Assembly: GCA_963966185.1 (NCBI GenBank)
Contig: CAWZYM010000376.1
Coordinates: 470,001-534,000, forward strand
DNA from: Rhabditoides inermis
Taxonomy: Eukaryota > Nematoda > Chromadorea > Rhabditida > Rhabditidae
DNA length: 64,000 nt
Direction of reading: 5' to 3'
Shown: piece by piece, positions 11,440 through 22,799 of the stretch
Numbering within the stretch: the stretch's first letter is position 1
How the letters are laid out: each line of letters starts with the position of its first letter
Notes under the pieces: model-generated
What the model was told of the DNA's origin: nothing
The model's database searches: none
Seen by the model: only the letters and a program-made list of their open reading frames with translations
Translations under genes and position numbers: made by a program

Positions 11440-13651
11440 TTTGTCTCCAAATTTCCAACACTATTACCATTGTCATTGTGCATATTTGTTTTATTTCGCG
11501 GCACGATCTGTGAAACTATCAGCGCTAGTCATTAAGTTTGCATAGTTTAAATGTCCTCCCATGTGTCATATATTTTTGTACATCAATTAGTTCATCTTTG
11601 ACGTTGATGTTCTTTCTCTTCTCCAAAATTTTCCGTACTCTCTCCGCAGACATAATCTAGTGCCCATAATAAAAGTGCGTGTGGTTTCAGTAAACTCACG
11701 ATTCACGATTGGTGTAACTCCCACCTCATACCATCAGTTTTCGATTTCAATCCTTTCAGGTTCTCTCTCTCTTTCTCTCTTTCTTCTCTTTCTCTCTCTC
11801 TCTCTCGCAATTTGTATTTGTATGTATTAAATAAAACAGTGATTGAGACTCTCGCAATAACATTATAGTTCTATTCTTTCAATAAGCCGCGTGCTGAGGG
11901 GTAGAACGAAGGTTAAGTAGAAAGAGAATCAGCTCGCAGCAATATCGCGCAATTAAGCACACATTATATTCTCCGAGAGTTGGAGAAGACTCACCGACTG
12001 TATTGCGAAAATAAAGATGTTGGATGAACTATGTAGGCTGGGAGAAAGACAATGGTGAACAAAATGAGTGTTGTTCAGGAAGCTTGTCCGGCTCCAGTCA
12101 CCGGTCCAGCAGCAGTTGCGTGCCCAGAACCAGTCACCTGTCAGGCACCAGTCACCAGTCCTTTTTTTTCACCAGTCAAGTTTTTTTTTTCACCAGTCAA
12201 GTTTTTTTTTATATATCGTCAATATATTTTTTGATAGAATTAAGAAAAAAATGTCATTTTCTGATTATGCCCGAAAAACACAATTCAACTTAATAGGCCT
12301 GTTGTTCACAGTTGCATCGTCAATGTTCGATGTACCGAGAAAGTCTAGTGAATAGCGGTGCGGTCATTTGTGACAGTTGATGACTGATTTTCTCCCACAT
12401 TGCGTTAATTTTGCGCTTCGGAAATGACCGCTATTTGTCGGGCCTGATCGCTGATCTCAAACGAAGCCTTCATAATGTTATGCATTGTTGCATAATAGTT
12501 CTGACACAATAAGTCGAATGCGAAAAAAACGCCAATTGAGTGCGAAAACCAGAGAAGATCTGCGTGTTTGAACCGATGGCAATACTGTCTTTTTTATTCA
12601 TCAGAAAAAAATGTATTCACTTTTTGAAAGGACAATTTCATATAACGCTAGCGAAATCGCGATTGGATGTTTTGATGACAGTCGGTCGATTCCGAGAGCC
12701 CTTTCTGCTACAGGCTGCCGGCGTAAGTAGATACTATTCATTTTTATAGTAGATACTATTCCTTTTTATGTAAAACTGACGCATTAAATACACATGGTGT
12801 ATATGCATAATACATAGACATAAATTTGATATATTATACATGAATTTGATGTATTAAAGAAGGACTCCTTGGAGTGTGCCAGCCGGCGCGAAATGCTCGC
12901 CCTAGTGCAAGTCTGCCGCGTGTCTTCGTGTTGAGACCAATTTCACTATTTTCTACCGTGTCTCTGTCACTGGGTCAGCCCTCGTTTTGCGCGGGAAATC
13001 AACAGCAGTGAGGGAGAGTGTGCGTGACTCGCGCGGCTTCTTTCATCTTGTGCCAGCCAAACACAGAATCGATTATTAAAAAGGCGCGAACTCGTCTCGT
13101 GGAGGCAAACTCGTGTCTCGGTCTTGCGGCACTGGCAAAATGCCAAAATCTTGCGCCCAAAGTGACGGTCAATAGTATTCGTACTGCCGAAAAAAATCGT
13201 TATGCAAATTTTGGTGAGTAAAAAAATTCTTTTTCCTGTAGATATGTTAAAATCACGATATCCTATAAATAATGACCCCTAATGTTGTTTTCCGTGGAAG
13301 CCTTTAAATTTGATAGAGTTAATACCCTGTTCCCGAGATTCCTAATGACACGAAACTTTCACAGGATGTACTTGTCCTCATAGAATCTCGTCGGCGATTT
13401 TTGATTGTTCAATTGGTTCCCGAGATTTCAATCGATAACTTTCTTTGTACGACCATTTTGTAGGTGATTCACGCCAAGAAGAATGACTCATTTCAAAGTT
13501 GACCAAATTGCACCAAATTTCGATATGTTCTAACCAAAGGCCGTACCGACAGAATGTTCTTGTTAGAACTTTCATTTTTGCCTTTATTACAGTACTGCAG
13601 CGCAAAAAACTCAAAATTGACCTGTATTTACATGAATTTCTCGTCATTTCA

Positions 13652-13654
<3 letters not shown>
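11440..13654. other. Intergenic, with short repeats
   Basis: No gene recognised. 11760-11805 is a (TC)-rich run. 11870-11990 resembles 39520-39650 (words CAATAAG, GCGCGCTG-like and AGCTCGC...GCGC in the same order), a dispersed repeat. About 12080-12210 holds degenerate direct repeats of CCAGTCAC, the last two separated by poly-T runs. 12240-13654 shows nothing convincing. Confidence 0.5.
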
Positions 13655-13713
<59 letters not shown>

Positions 13714-14435
13714 ACGGTCTCTGTAAAAATCGAACTCTCCGCAGACTAGACCGAAAATAGAAAAATCATAGTCACGGATTTTGATGAAATTAAGGTTTCT
13801 AAGGTTTTCAAACATTTTGAACACATCCTGCGCAGTGGCTGAGTCCAAAAAAATTTTTGGTACCAGATATGGTATACGGTACCCCAAATTTGCATAATGG
13901 CCCAAACTCAACCAAACTTTGATCTGAAGATATCATTTTACTCCTTACATGATTAGAAACAAGTTTATAATTAAACATTTCTGTATAATTTCAAAGATTA
14001 AAAAATTATAGTCACGAGACCGAATTTTTTTTGAAAATTTAACCTAAGTCCGCCCAGTCCAAATAAAAGCAACGTTATATTAAGCAGATTATTACGGTTA
14101 TTTTCAGCTATTGAAATTAGAAATAGAAAGACACCTTTTTTGGGAACAGCCGCTCAAAGTTGGTACACTCCGACATTTCTAGTCAACAAAATTCCAACTG
14201 CAAAGCATTTATCAACAAAAATTGCGGGAATTCTTCAAAAAAAAATATTCAAATGTTTAAACGTCATCTTCAACACGATAATTACTCGTAGTAAAGTAAA
14301 TTACTCATAAGAACATAAAATCGTTAACGTTTTGCGATGATTGCAGGTACACCAATCGGGCTCTTGCATTCATTTTTTTTGACTGCAGAGTGAGACTTGC
14401 TTGGCATTAAAGGATCCTGAGAGAGAGAGAGAGAG

Positions 14436-14502
<67 letters not shown>

Positions 14503-15015
14503 GAGATCGAAGTCGTTCACATCCCGATTGTCGGAGTGTACCAACTTTGAGCGGCTGTTCCCAAAAAAGGTGTCTTTCGATTTTCAATTTTAATAACTGA
14601 AAATAACCGTTATAATCTTTTTAATATAACGTTGCTTTTATTTGGACTGGGCGGACTTTGGTTAAATTTTCAAAAAATAAAATATGTGGAGAAATAGAAA
14701 AATTTTCGGTCTCGTGACTATAATTTTTTAATCATTGAAATTATACAGAAATGTTCAATTATAAACTTGTTTCCAATCATGTAAGGAGTAAAATGATATT
14801 TTCAGATCAAAGTTTGGTTGAGTTTTGGCCATTATGCAAATTTGGGGTACCGTATACCATATCTGGTACCAAAAATTTTTTTGGACTTAGCCACTGCCTA
14901 GGATGTGTTCAGAATGTTTGAAAACCTTAAAAACCCTAATTTCATCAAAATCCGTGACTATGATTGTTCTAGTTTCGGTCTAGTCTGTGGAGAGTTCGAT
15001 TTTTACAGAGACCGT

Positions 15016-15079
<64 letters not shown>
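13655..15079. mobile_element. Inverted-repeat element flanked by (TA)n
   Basis: The element proper is 13711-15018. It starts CACACGGTCTCTGTAA and ends with the reverse complement, with (TA)n of about 56-60 bp on both sides (13655-13710 and 15019-15079). Arms of roughly 470-500 bp match in inverted orientation (13711-14180 with 14522-15018). The loop carries a (GA)n tract (14421-14498). No ORF. The terminal 25-30 bp are shared with the copies at 22800 and 46212. Confidence 0.85.
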
Positions 15080-15082
<3 letters not shown>

Positions 15083-15429
15083 CAATTTTCATACCACCAA
15101 GTTTTACTAATAGGTGTAAGTATTTATTGAAACACCTACATTATTTCAGAAAACGTAAAGGTAGATGTAGTCCCGCCCCAAATATATTAATTATTATATA
15201 AATCCGCGGAAGAAAAATTTTAGCACAACACCGTTATATCCAAACGATTCTCAACAACAGCTCTCGCTTCCCGAAAATATTGATTCGAAATATCGTTTCA
15301 CTACGAGAGAAAAAAATGATATTAGTTAATGGGATGATAACAACGAATAAACTACACGTGCATGTGTTAAATTGGCAATTTCACTCAAACAGATATTGTA
15401 CTGATGAACAAATGATGGAACACTGACAA

Positions 15430-15600
15430 AAGTACGCGCACTCCACGCCACTTTCGCGCGCACTATGCACAGTTGCGCACTCTGCGCGACCTACGCGCTA
15501 TCCACTTCTGGCCGCGATTGGCGAGAAAGAGCTCTGCGAACTCCGCGCCACCTACGCGCAATGCGCGCGTAGATGGCGCGAAGGTCGCAAATTGTCTGGT
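15430..15600. repeat. GC-rich repeat of GCGC words
   Basis: Dense clusters of CGCGC/GCGCG and CCACGCCAC-like words stand out against AT-rich flanks. The segment resembles 17880-18025 and is likely a small CpG-rich MITE or foldback. Confidence 0.5.
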
Positions 15601-15885
15601 GCAAAGAATCAGAGCAGTTACTCTCAATCATTTTAATGGTGTGTGTTCCCCTTGTGATTCCTTCTCTGACGAGACTCCGCCGCTCTGTCCGTACAAATCC
15701 AGTTTAAAATATAAGTCAAAACTGGTACTTGTACAATCAAGTTATTTTCATTTCTTATATTACAATATAACTGTTAATTGAACTGTAACTGTGAGATCTA
15801 GTGTTCGTATTTTACGTTTTCTATGTTGACTCATATAGCTTGAATTGCGCACACTCACTCCGAAGACACGCCCTTGCTTTTTGTT

Positions 15886-17634
15886 GCGGAGGCCCGGGGC
15901 TCGATTGTATGTATGTTTGTTTTTGATTGTATTCTTGATTTGTTATTTATTGATACAAGTTTAAATATTTTCAGTTCTACATTCAACAGCCTGTGTCCTG
16001 TGTGCCGGTCGACTTTGCAGGGATCGACCACCGAAGTTGGAGATTCAATTATACGCGATTAAAGAGACGAGTGACATATGATTCTAAACATCGTAATAAC
16101 TCATCGTAATAACTTTCAGCCAATATTTGTATTGTTTGATACCTTACTTTCATTTTACTCTTTCAGCCGGTCCGCTTGGCATCCGCGGTGGATGAAGGAA
16201 AGATTGTGCTCGTGGGCGACGAGACACGATGCCCTTCACGTGGGACTTGACGAATGTGGGTTCGTTATTTAATAAAATGTTATCATTATTGTTTGTTGTT
16301 TTATGTTGTGTATGTTTTGTTTTGAGTGTTCGAGCGTACGCTGCTGGGTACGAAGGAGGCGCTGCTCATTGTGTGCGACACGCGCGACAGCGAGATGAGG
16401 GGTGAGTTGCGAGTTGCGCGTTTTTGCTATCTCTATTTCTCATCAGATATCATACATGCTCAAAGTATCACTATCAATTATCGATCTGATTGAGAAAACT
16501 GGAAGGGAAAGGTATCTGTCGCTTGTTATAGATCGATATGTAGGATCAGCAGTTCGTTTACAATGTTTACTATGTTTTCGTTTACGACGTTTACGATTTA
16601 CGATGCAGCGGGAGAAGGCCGACGCGGCCACCCTCTCCTATTGGATACGCAACAAGACGACCACGCCCGCCGTTTGGATCAAAACACCTGGACCTCCGCC
16701 GTCTAGCGGTGCGTTCTCGTCGCGCCTTCGGTGCTGAAAAGGACATTCTGCACGCTATCCTTGGTCTTGCCGTCATGGTGAGTATTTTATTCAAATTCAA
16801 GCGCATTAATCATTTTATTTTCGATATTCCCGGATCCAAGCTCACAAAAGAAAGAGGAGGAGAAGGTCAGGGAGAAGAAAAAGCGAGTGACAAGAGCGCC
16901 GACAACAACCCAGCGGCAGGTATGTAGGTTTTTATTTAAGTAAATATCTATTTTTTTTAACGCAGGCGTTCCGATGCGGCTCGAATGCCTCGCCGCAGAG
17001 GAAGTGCCGTTTCGATGGGAGAGCGATGGGGATGTTGACTTCGTCGATTTGCTATCCACTCTGGAGGGGATCGACTGGAGGCCTCCTCCCAACTCGGTAG
17101 CGGATGAGAACAAAGAGGCTCATCAGGTTCGGCACTACTTACGCGTCGTCTTCCAGAAGGTACGCTTATCAATTATGTTTTTTTTAAATTATTTGTTTAT
17201 AGTTGCTACTGGACCGAGAACAGATCAAACTCTTCACCTACACAGCTCCGGGAGGCAGAGCTAGAACTGACGATGGTGAAGCGAAGACCAGTCTCCCGGA
17301 GTCCTTCTTCCAGTTCATAAAAGGTATTATATCACAGTTTCACCGTAGCTGTTACTGAAATATTCAGACTTTGTACTGGCTTCTGTGGGACTTGGTCCAG
17401 TGGCGACGGCCGGCCGTTCCGAACTACTCGCAAGAAGGCAGGGCTGGTGTGCAGTCTTGCCGGGAATCTGTCGATTGGCATTGTGAGTCACATTGTATAC
17501 GAATTTGTTGCGTATTCATTCATATGCGCTTCAGAAACGACTTGCGGCGGATGCAATGGAACGAACACGACGATTCTTGGCACCGCAGACCTTCTCCCAG
17601 TGTCACTCCTGAATCCGTTCCCCAGGATTACTAG
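15886..17634 (+). CDS. Unrecognised multi-exon gene
   Basis: The 3' four exons join cleanly in phase: 16966-17159, 17203-17323, 17368-17482, 17535-17634 (stop TAG). They encode about 177 residues, including VDFVDLLSTLEGIDWR, LLLDREQIKLFTYTAPGG and ESFFQFIKDFVLASVG, with a basic, Pro/Ser-rich end. Upstream, plausible exons lie at about 15975-16090, 16165-16255 (PFTWDLTN), 16327-16401 (ERTLLGTKEALLIVCDTRD), 16606-16780 (AEKDILHAILGLAV) and 16842-16920 (acidic/lysine-rich). The junction into 16606 does not keep frame with the exon before it, so a splice site is misjudged or the gene carries a frameshift. No domain was recognised and no function is assigned. Confidence 0.45.
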
Positions 17635-17879
17635 ATGAATGTAGTGTCACCACGTGATCTAGGTTTATCATATTTCCATTTCCTATTTCCATGTGTCATC
17701 TGTGCCATAACTATATTCTGTATCAAGTGTTCGAGAGTTACATTCTGTGCAATTTACCTATACTACGCCATGTACATGTACATAAGTGCAACAATATTCT
17801 GTTACATTGGAAATAAATGGTTGTTTCTTTGATATGATTTATGAACTCATTATGACACAGAAGGGAAAAGTGTGTTTCA

Positions 17880-18025
17880 ATGAAATTGGTACCGGCTGAC
17901 TCCGCGCGGCCTTCGCGCGCACAATTTGCGAGCTCCGCGCCACCTCTGCGCAGGGTTGCCAACAAGCAGCGCAGAGTCCGCTCGTAGTGTGCGCGGAGGT
18001 GGCGCGGAGTGCGCGCACTTTTGTC
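17880..18025. repeat. GC-rich hairpin-prone repeat
   Basis: A block of CGCGC/GCGCG words with internal complementarity (for example GGAGGTGGCGCGGAG facing CTCCGCGCCACCTC). Same style as 15430-15600; probably a small MITE upstream of the lectin gene. Confidence 0.5.
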
Positions 18026-18227
18026 GTTGGAACATCAAATAACATTTTAATTTCTGAAAAAAAACTGAAAAGTCTAAAGTCATGGTAACCGATACACACG
18101 TCCTTTGTGATGCGCATCTCGAATTCAGAAGTTATAGGGTTATAGCAAGAATTTTTGAAGCGCGCCACGTACAAACAAACAGAATTCAGCTTACGGATCA
18201 ATAAAATTGTCACTTTAATCGTTCAGC

Positions 18228-18851
18228 CAAAGTCCTGTCCATACGATTGGCATCATCAGTGGGGCAACGCATGCTATAAGGTCGGCATTTTGTGAAGCGA
18301 AGTAGTTCAAAAAAATATCGTTTTATTCATACAGATCGAGTGGTATCGACCCCACCATTTTCCTGAAAAGTACACGTTCGATGCTGCGAATAGGTGGTGC
18401 GGTGAAATGGCACCAGGAGGCAGGCTAGCGTCTATTCACTCTAAACGAGATCTCGACTTGGTGCAAGGTTCGTTTTTTGCCGATGTTCGAGTAGAAGTTT
18501 TTTTTCGATTATATACGGTCACTTTCAGCATTCATAACACTCCGATTTGCTGGTTCCGACGGTACCGTCACTTGGATTGGACTACGGCAGAAGAACGGTG
18601 AATTCACCTGGACAAACGGAATGCCGATGGAATATCAGCCTTACAAAATTGAGGAAAACGGAGGGGATTGTATTGTGGTATGTAGTTTTCTGTTTTACTG
18701 AAACTTTATTGAAAATGTTTTTGTTATTGTACACTTGCTGATAAGTTTATTCCAGACGGAGTACTCTGCACATCGTAATAAATGGACGTGGAAAGCACGC
18801 CCTTGCAACCAAGCCTGGACGTTCATTTGTCAAGCGCCATTGGCATACTGA
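18228..18851 (+). CDS. C-type lectin domain protein (first exon not located)
   Basis: Exons 18228-18280, 18335-18467, 18529-18677 and 18756-18851 (stop TGA) join in phase and encode one C-type lectin-like domain. Seen in order: opening Cys (KSCPYDW) and CYK, helix with ANRWCGEM, LASIHSKRD, WIGLRQ, FTWTNGMP, GDCIV, WTWKARPCN and FICQAP. The Cys spacing fits the two conserved disulfides. The calcium/sugar motifs (EPN or QPD, and WND) are not seen, so sugar binding is doubtful. Nematode relatives are usually secreted and often act in gut or immune responses; here that is inference from the family. A signal-peptide exon should lie upstream but was not identified between 17650 and 18228. A paralogue faces it at 19886-21280. 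Confidence 0.85.
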
Positions 18852-18964
18852 TGCACTGATATACATTGTGAACTATTATCACCGGACTCCCAAAATATTC
18901 GTTTCCAAAGGGTTGAATTTTTAAACGTTTCAAGGGTATAACGTATAAAAAAGTGTTGAAGATG

Positions 18965-19330
18965 TTCAAAGGCACAGTGGCGCTTAGTTTTTGACTTTTG
19001 TTTTATTGCTTGAAACATTTAAACACGAAGAAAACGCGAAAGAACGGCGTTTCCGCGTTACCTACACGCTTACCAACATGTGCGCGTGCGAAGCTTGGTG
19101 AGGCGAATTCGAACTTCGCGCCGAAGTTCTTATCGGAAAGTTGAGCTCTGTGTGCATGAGTAATGAGTACGAAAGCAGATGTCGTTGTAGTGTTGTGGTA
19201 ACGCTCACGGTTCACGGACCATGCTACGCCGGTTCGATTACCGCTATGTGCAATCAGTTTTACCAAGTTCTCATGAGTGAATTTCGATAAACCTTGGTAA
19301 TTCTAAACGCCCTGTGCCTTTTAGTAGATT
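18965..19330 (+). repeat. Dispersed SINE-like repeat, copy 1
   Basis: This segment is repeated in the same orientation at about 20385-20660, and its head (ACAGTGGCG) again near 62010. It contains a tRNA-like stretch with an A-box-like GTGTTGTGGTAACGC and a B-box-like GGTTCGATTACC, suggesting a tRNA-derived element. Ends were not defined. Confidence 0.55.
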
Positions 19331-19885
19331 TTATTGACTTTGCTCAAGTTGACAGTTTTGCGGAACCACTTGGATGTTATTTTTATCTTTTTACATGAGA
19401 AACGGCTTTTTTTGTTGCATACTTAAGTATTAGTCATAGAATCATGTTCGCTCAACTACTATTGCAAACGTTACGCGTGGGATTGATTTATTGGAGGAGA
19501 TGACTAAAAAATGTTTTATTATCTACCCACTTTGTGGTAATCACAACTTGTCAGAAACTTGTTACTTGTGATTGCAGTTTTATTGCATTGTACTTACTGT
19601 AACCAACATTTACTTCAAGCTTCAAGGTGGTCTGGTGTCTCGTGAGACACAACATTGTAGAAAAATATAACATAGTCAAAAAAGCAACTTTTGTTTTCAG
19701 GTGTGACATGAGTGACTCGTATTCAGAGGAGATTTTCCCGTCCTATCTAGTGGACGCGTTCACTGCACGACGATTCGCCAGGGTAAGTAGATCAAATACT
19801 ATTTCGGTGAACAATCTTCGAGAGTAAAAATAGCTGTTCATATTATCACAAATCGTTCAATGTTTATTTTAGTTCGCAAAGTGTG

Positions 19886-21280
19886 TCACCAGGCGGCTGG
19901 CACAACACAAATGAATGTCCACGGCTCGTCGCAAGGACGCGCCTTCCATGTCCATTCACTATCATGTGCCGAGTACTCCATCTGGAAAAACGCGTAGCAT
20001 TTACAAATGTATTTCCAGAGTGTGTTCAATGAAGTTACGTACCACAACACAATCATCAACATTGTTGTATCCATAGTTGTAGGACTCTAAAAGAAACATA
20101 ATATCATCGAATCATTTTCTCAAAGTTGAAAGTTGTCAATAGACTCACCTTGCTCGAAATCGAGCTCGCGGTCGGAATGAATGGGAGCAGGAGCCATATC
20201 ACTGCACCATTTCCTAGCAGCAGCCATTGATCGAGTATACTCAATCTGTAGTAACAACACGATTTCCGGTTTTAAATTATTTGTTAATTCATACCTTATA
20301 ACACTTTCCAACACTGTGGTAATACCAGCCATCTGGACAGCGCTGAACGATAAGCAATGTTTTTTCATCACAAACTGTTTGAAAGCACAGTGGCGATTAG
20401 TTTTTGATTTCGAGTCATTACTTGAGCCACTCATAAAACACGAAACTAACCATGAAAACGCGAGAGAACGGCGTTTCTGCGTTACCTACATAATTTCGAG
20501 TTCGTCAGCACATGTCTTTGTAGTGTTGTGGTAATACGCTCACGGTTCGTGGACTATGCCGGATAGTGTCCCGCAAACAGTTTCGCCAAATTATCCATCC
20601 ATTGTGAATTTCGATGAACCTTGGTCATGCTAAACGCCCATGTGCCTTTAACTACAATTGTTTCTTGAAAGTACATAATTCTCGAATCAAAATTCTTTCT
20701 GCGTTCTGGACTGGATGAAAAATAATATGAGCACTATGAATTCACATTCATTGTTGTTAAAGAAGAACTTCGGGGAAAGAGTTAGCTGGGACCGATGAGG
20801 TTAGAGTATGAGCGCTCTATTCAATCTTTTGGCGCGAAAAGAGTTAATCGATAGAAATCAACAAAAACACGAGACTAAGCGACATTTTGAGGCGGCGAAA
20901 GTGAGCGGAACCACAGCTATTAGCTGAGAGCGCCCGTGTTGATTAATCTATTGTCACGCGGTATCGAACTGAGTAACTGTTGATTCAACATTTTTGCTCT
21001 CTAAAAAATTGGATCTCTTTTTACAGAACGGTGACCTATGATTTCCCTGGTCCCCGTACTTTATTTTTCTTTGGCTGGAGTTCTTCTTTGATTGCTAAGT
21101 GACATGCAGCAACCTAAAAAAACGAACAGTTTGGATGGCTGGAATTTGTTTCATATACAAGGAACCCACCAGAAACCACTGTGAGTTGACAGACTCGCCT
21201 TCGGATTCGGAGAGCGCATTGAGCGGGTATCGGGAATTCACCCGCGACACTAAGACAACAAGCAGCAAGAACGAAATCAT
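19886..21280 (-). CDS. C-type lectin-like paralogue with shortened domain
   Basis: Five exons in minus order: 21280-21170, 20342-20295, 20245-20149, 20086-20043, 19981-19886. They total 396 nt, giving 131 residues. The first exon encodes a clear signal peptide (MISFLLLVVLVSRVNS). Then come RCPDGWYYHS...CYK, ARKWCSDMAP, DDCVV and WTWKARPCDEPWTFIC, each matching an exon of the plus-strand lectin. The fourth exon is only 44 nt: the WIGL core and about 35 following residues are missing, although reading frame and splice sites are kept. It is either a decayed paralogue or a trimmed secreted protein. The long first intron contains a dispersed repeat. The arrangement with 18228-18851 is tail to tail, suggesting inverted duplication. 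Confidence 0.7.
20385..20660 (+). repeat. Dispersed SINE-like repeat, copy 2
   Basis: Direct repeat of 18965-19330, with the same head and the same ending near AAACGCCCATGTGCC. The tRNA-like B-box region has diverged. It lies in the first intron of the minus-strand lectin. Confidence 0.55.
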
Positions 21281-21659
21281 TCTGATGAATAGAAATCATT
21301 ACAAGTGATACAGAAACGAAGCGCACACACTGACCACAAACTAATTTTGGAAAATGAATGTCATAATATCGAGATTTGTGTACACATGAACGCGTGTCAC
21401 AACGTTTTTTGAACCAACGGTTATCAGTAAAGTTATCTTGTTCTAACTTTGTGAACATGAAAGATAATACCTCCCACTCACAGTTTTGTTTTCTCTGGGG
21501 TATTATCTTATACTCTCATTCGAAGAACCTGCATAATTTATCTTTCATACGGAAAATGTGTCTTTATCTGGTCGGTGATCATGGTAAAACAACACTAGGA
21601 TAATCTTTCCAGCAAACACGTTGTGATCACCTGAATAAAGTATTCTCTTTCACAACGCA

Positions 21660-21925
21660 TCGGTAGTTTAAAAACATTACGGTAGTAAAAAAAGATTACC
21701 GTAGCACTACTATATGCCTGAAATAATAATCATGGTTGTGTTGTCATATTCAGACATAACCATTCCGGATAAATGTTTGATTGATTGAGTACGGGCTAGC
21801 TACCATACCCAGTTACGGTACTATACTGTAACAGTAACTGTTACAGCCCTGAAGATTGCTACAGTATTCTCGCTGCACTCACCACTGGAAGTACTTTCGG
21901 AAGTCGTCGTAGGACATCCAGGGGA
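21660..21925 (-). pseudogene. Duplicated fragment of the calpain gene (exon 18 end plus intron)
   Basis: This stretch matches 32565-32830 almost base for base: part of a calpain intron, a retroposon 3' end, the donor site and the end of the exon encoding MSYDDFRKYFQW. The match stops abruptly where the exon is replaced by a GGGAGGGAGG-rich run. It is thus a partial segmental copy about 11 kb from its source, in the same orientation, with no evidence of function. Confidence 0.85.
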
Positions 21926-22052
21926 GGGAGGGGAGGGAGAGATTAGAAGAGGGGGAAGCGGGGAGGGAGGGGAGGGAGAGAGTCCAACTGCAGAACAGGG
22001 GGTAGGTTGGTAGGGTAGGAGATACTCTTGCTCGCTTGTGGCTCGCGCTCAC

Positions 22053-22307
22053 CCGCTTCAACTGCTCCTCCAACAGGTACAGGTAGATGAAGACACAGAC
22101 GAGCATGCTGAAACAGGACAATGTTGAAGAATACGGTTACTGTGAATGAGACTGTTATTTTCTCTCCAGCACACGTTTCATGTTAACAGACAGGCGAATG
22201 TGATCATAATCAGAACAAGGTTCTCACGATTTCGTTGTGTACATGGCGAATCATTTGAATGACACTCACATGTTGTAGAGCGTCTCCTCGTTGCCGTCTT
22301 GTCCCAT
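22053..22307 (-). CDS. Two-exon fragment with a membrane segment, unrecognised
   Basis: Exons 22307-22270 and 22107-22053 have good donor and acceptor sites and join in phase. They encode MGQDGNEETLYN, then a hydrophobic helix (MLVCVFIYLYLL) and EEQLKR. It may be part of a small membrane protein whose further exons were not found, or a relic beside the calpain fragment. No family recognised. Confidence 0.3.
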
Positions 22308-22539
22308 TCGCGGCGGAGATGGAAGAGCAACGGCGCGACATATATTCCGTTTGCACTCAGCTCAACATATCTCGTCAAAAACATTATGTTGTCCAATAGT
22401 TCTACAGTACCCTGAAGTCTTGAACAGTGAAAATTTCATCAAACGTTCACAGTTCCCTTTTGCAAAGTTGGAATCTCATCTAGCTAGTGTAGTGGTGACG
22501 GTCTCGTTTCAAAAGAAATGTTCAATTTGAAAACCTCAT

Positions 22540-22620
22540 CACAATGACTTTGATCTTTTTCTAACCACCCTAATGTTTCTCGTGAAAAGCGTGAAACTCA
22601 TATGCGAGCCCACTATAGTC
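22540..22620 (-). repeat. Dispersed repeat containing the GAGACATTAGGGTG word
   Basis: Reverse-oriented partner of about 45055-45150. A related copy at about 30134-30310 shares the order TATAGTGGG, GAG...TTC, GAGACATTAGGGTGGTTA. Boundaries not determined. Confidence 0.55.
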
Positions 22621-22799
22621 AGATCTGGAATCGGAATGAAAAATACGGATACGGACTTTTGAAATGTAGCGGAAAATTGAAAATACAAAATTAACAAATG
22701 CACGACGCGACATAGGCAGATCTGGAGTTTTGATCGAAATGAAAAACGCGACTGTTGAAATGTTGGAAAAAGAGGTGGAAAAAAGGGGAATTTGAATAT

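Noticed and set aside
12540..13221. Short plus ORFs of 60-70 residues
   Set aside because: No splice-compatible neighbours or motifs; length expected by chance.
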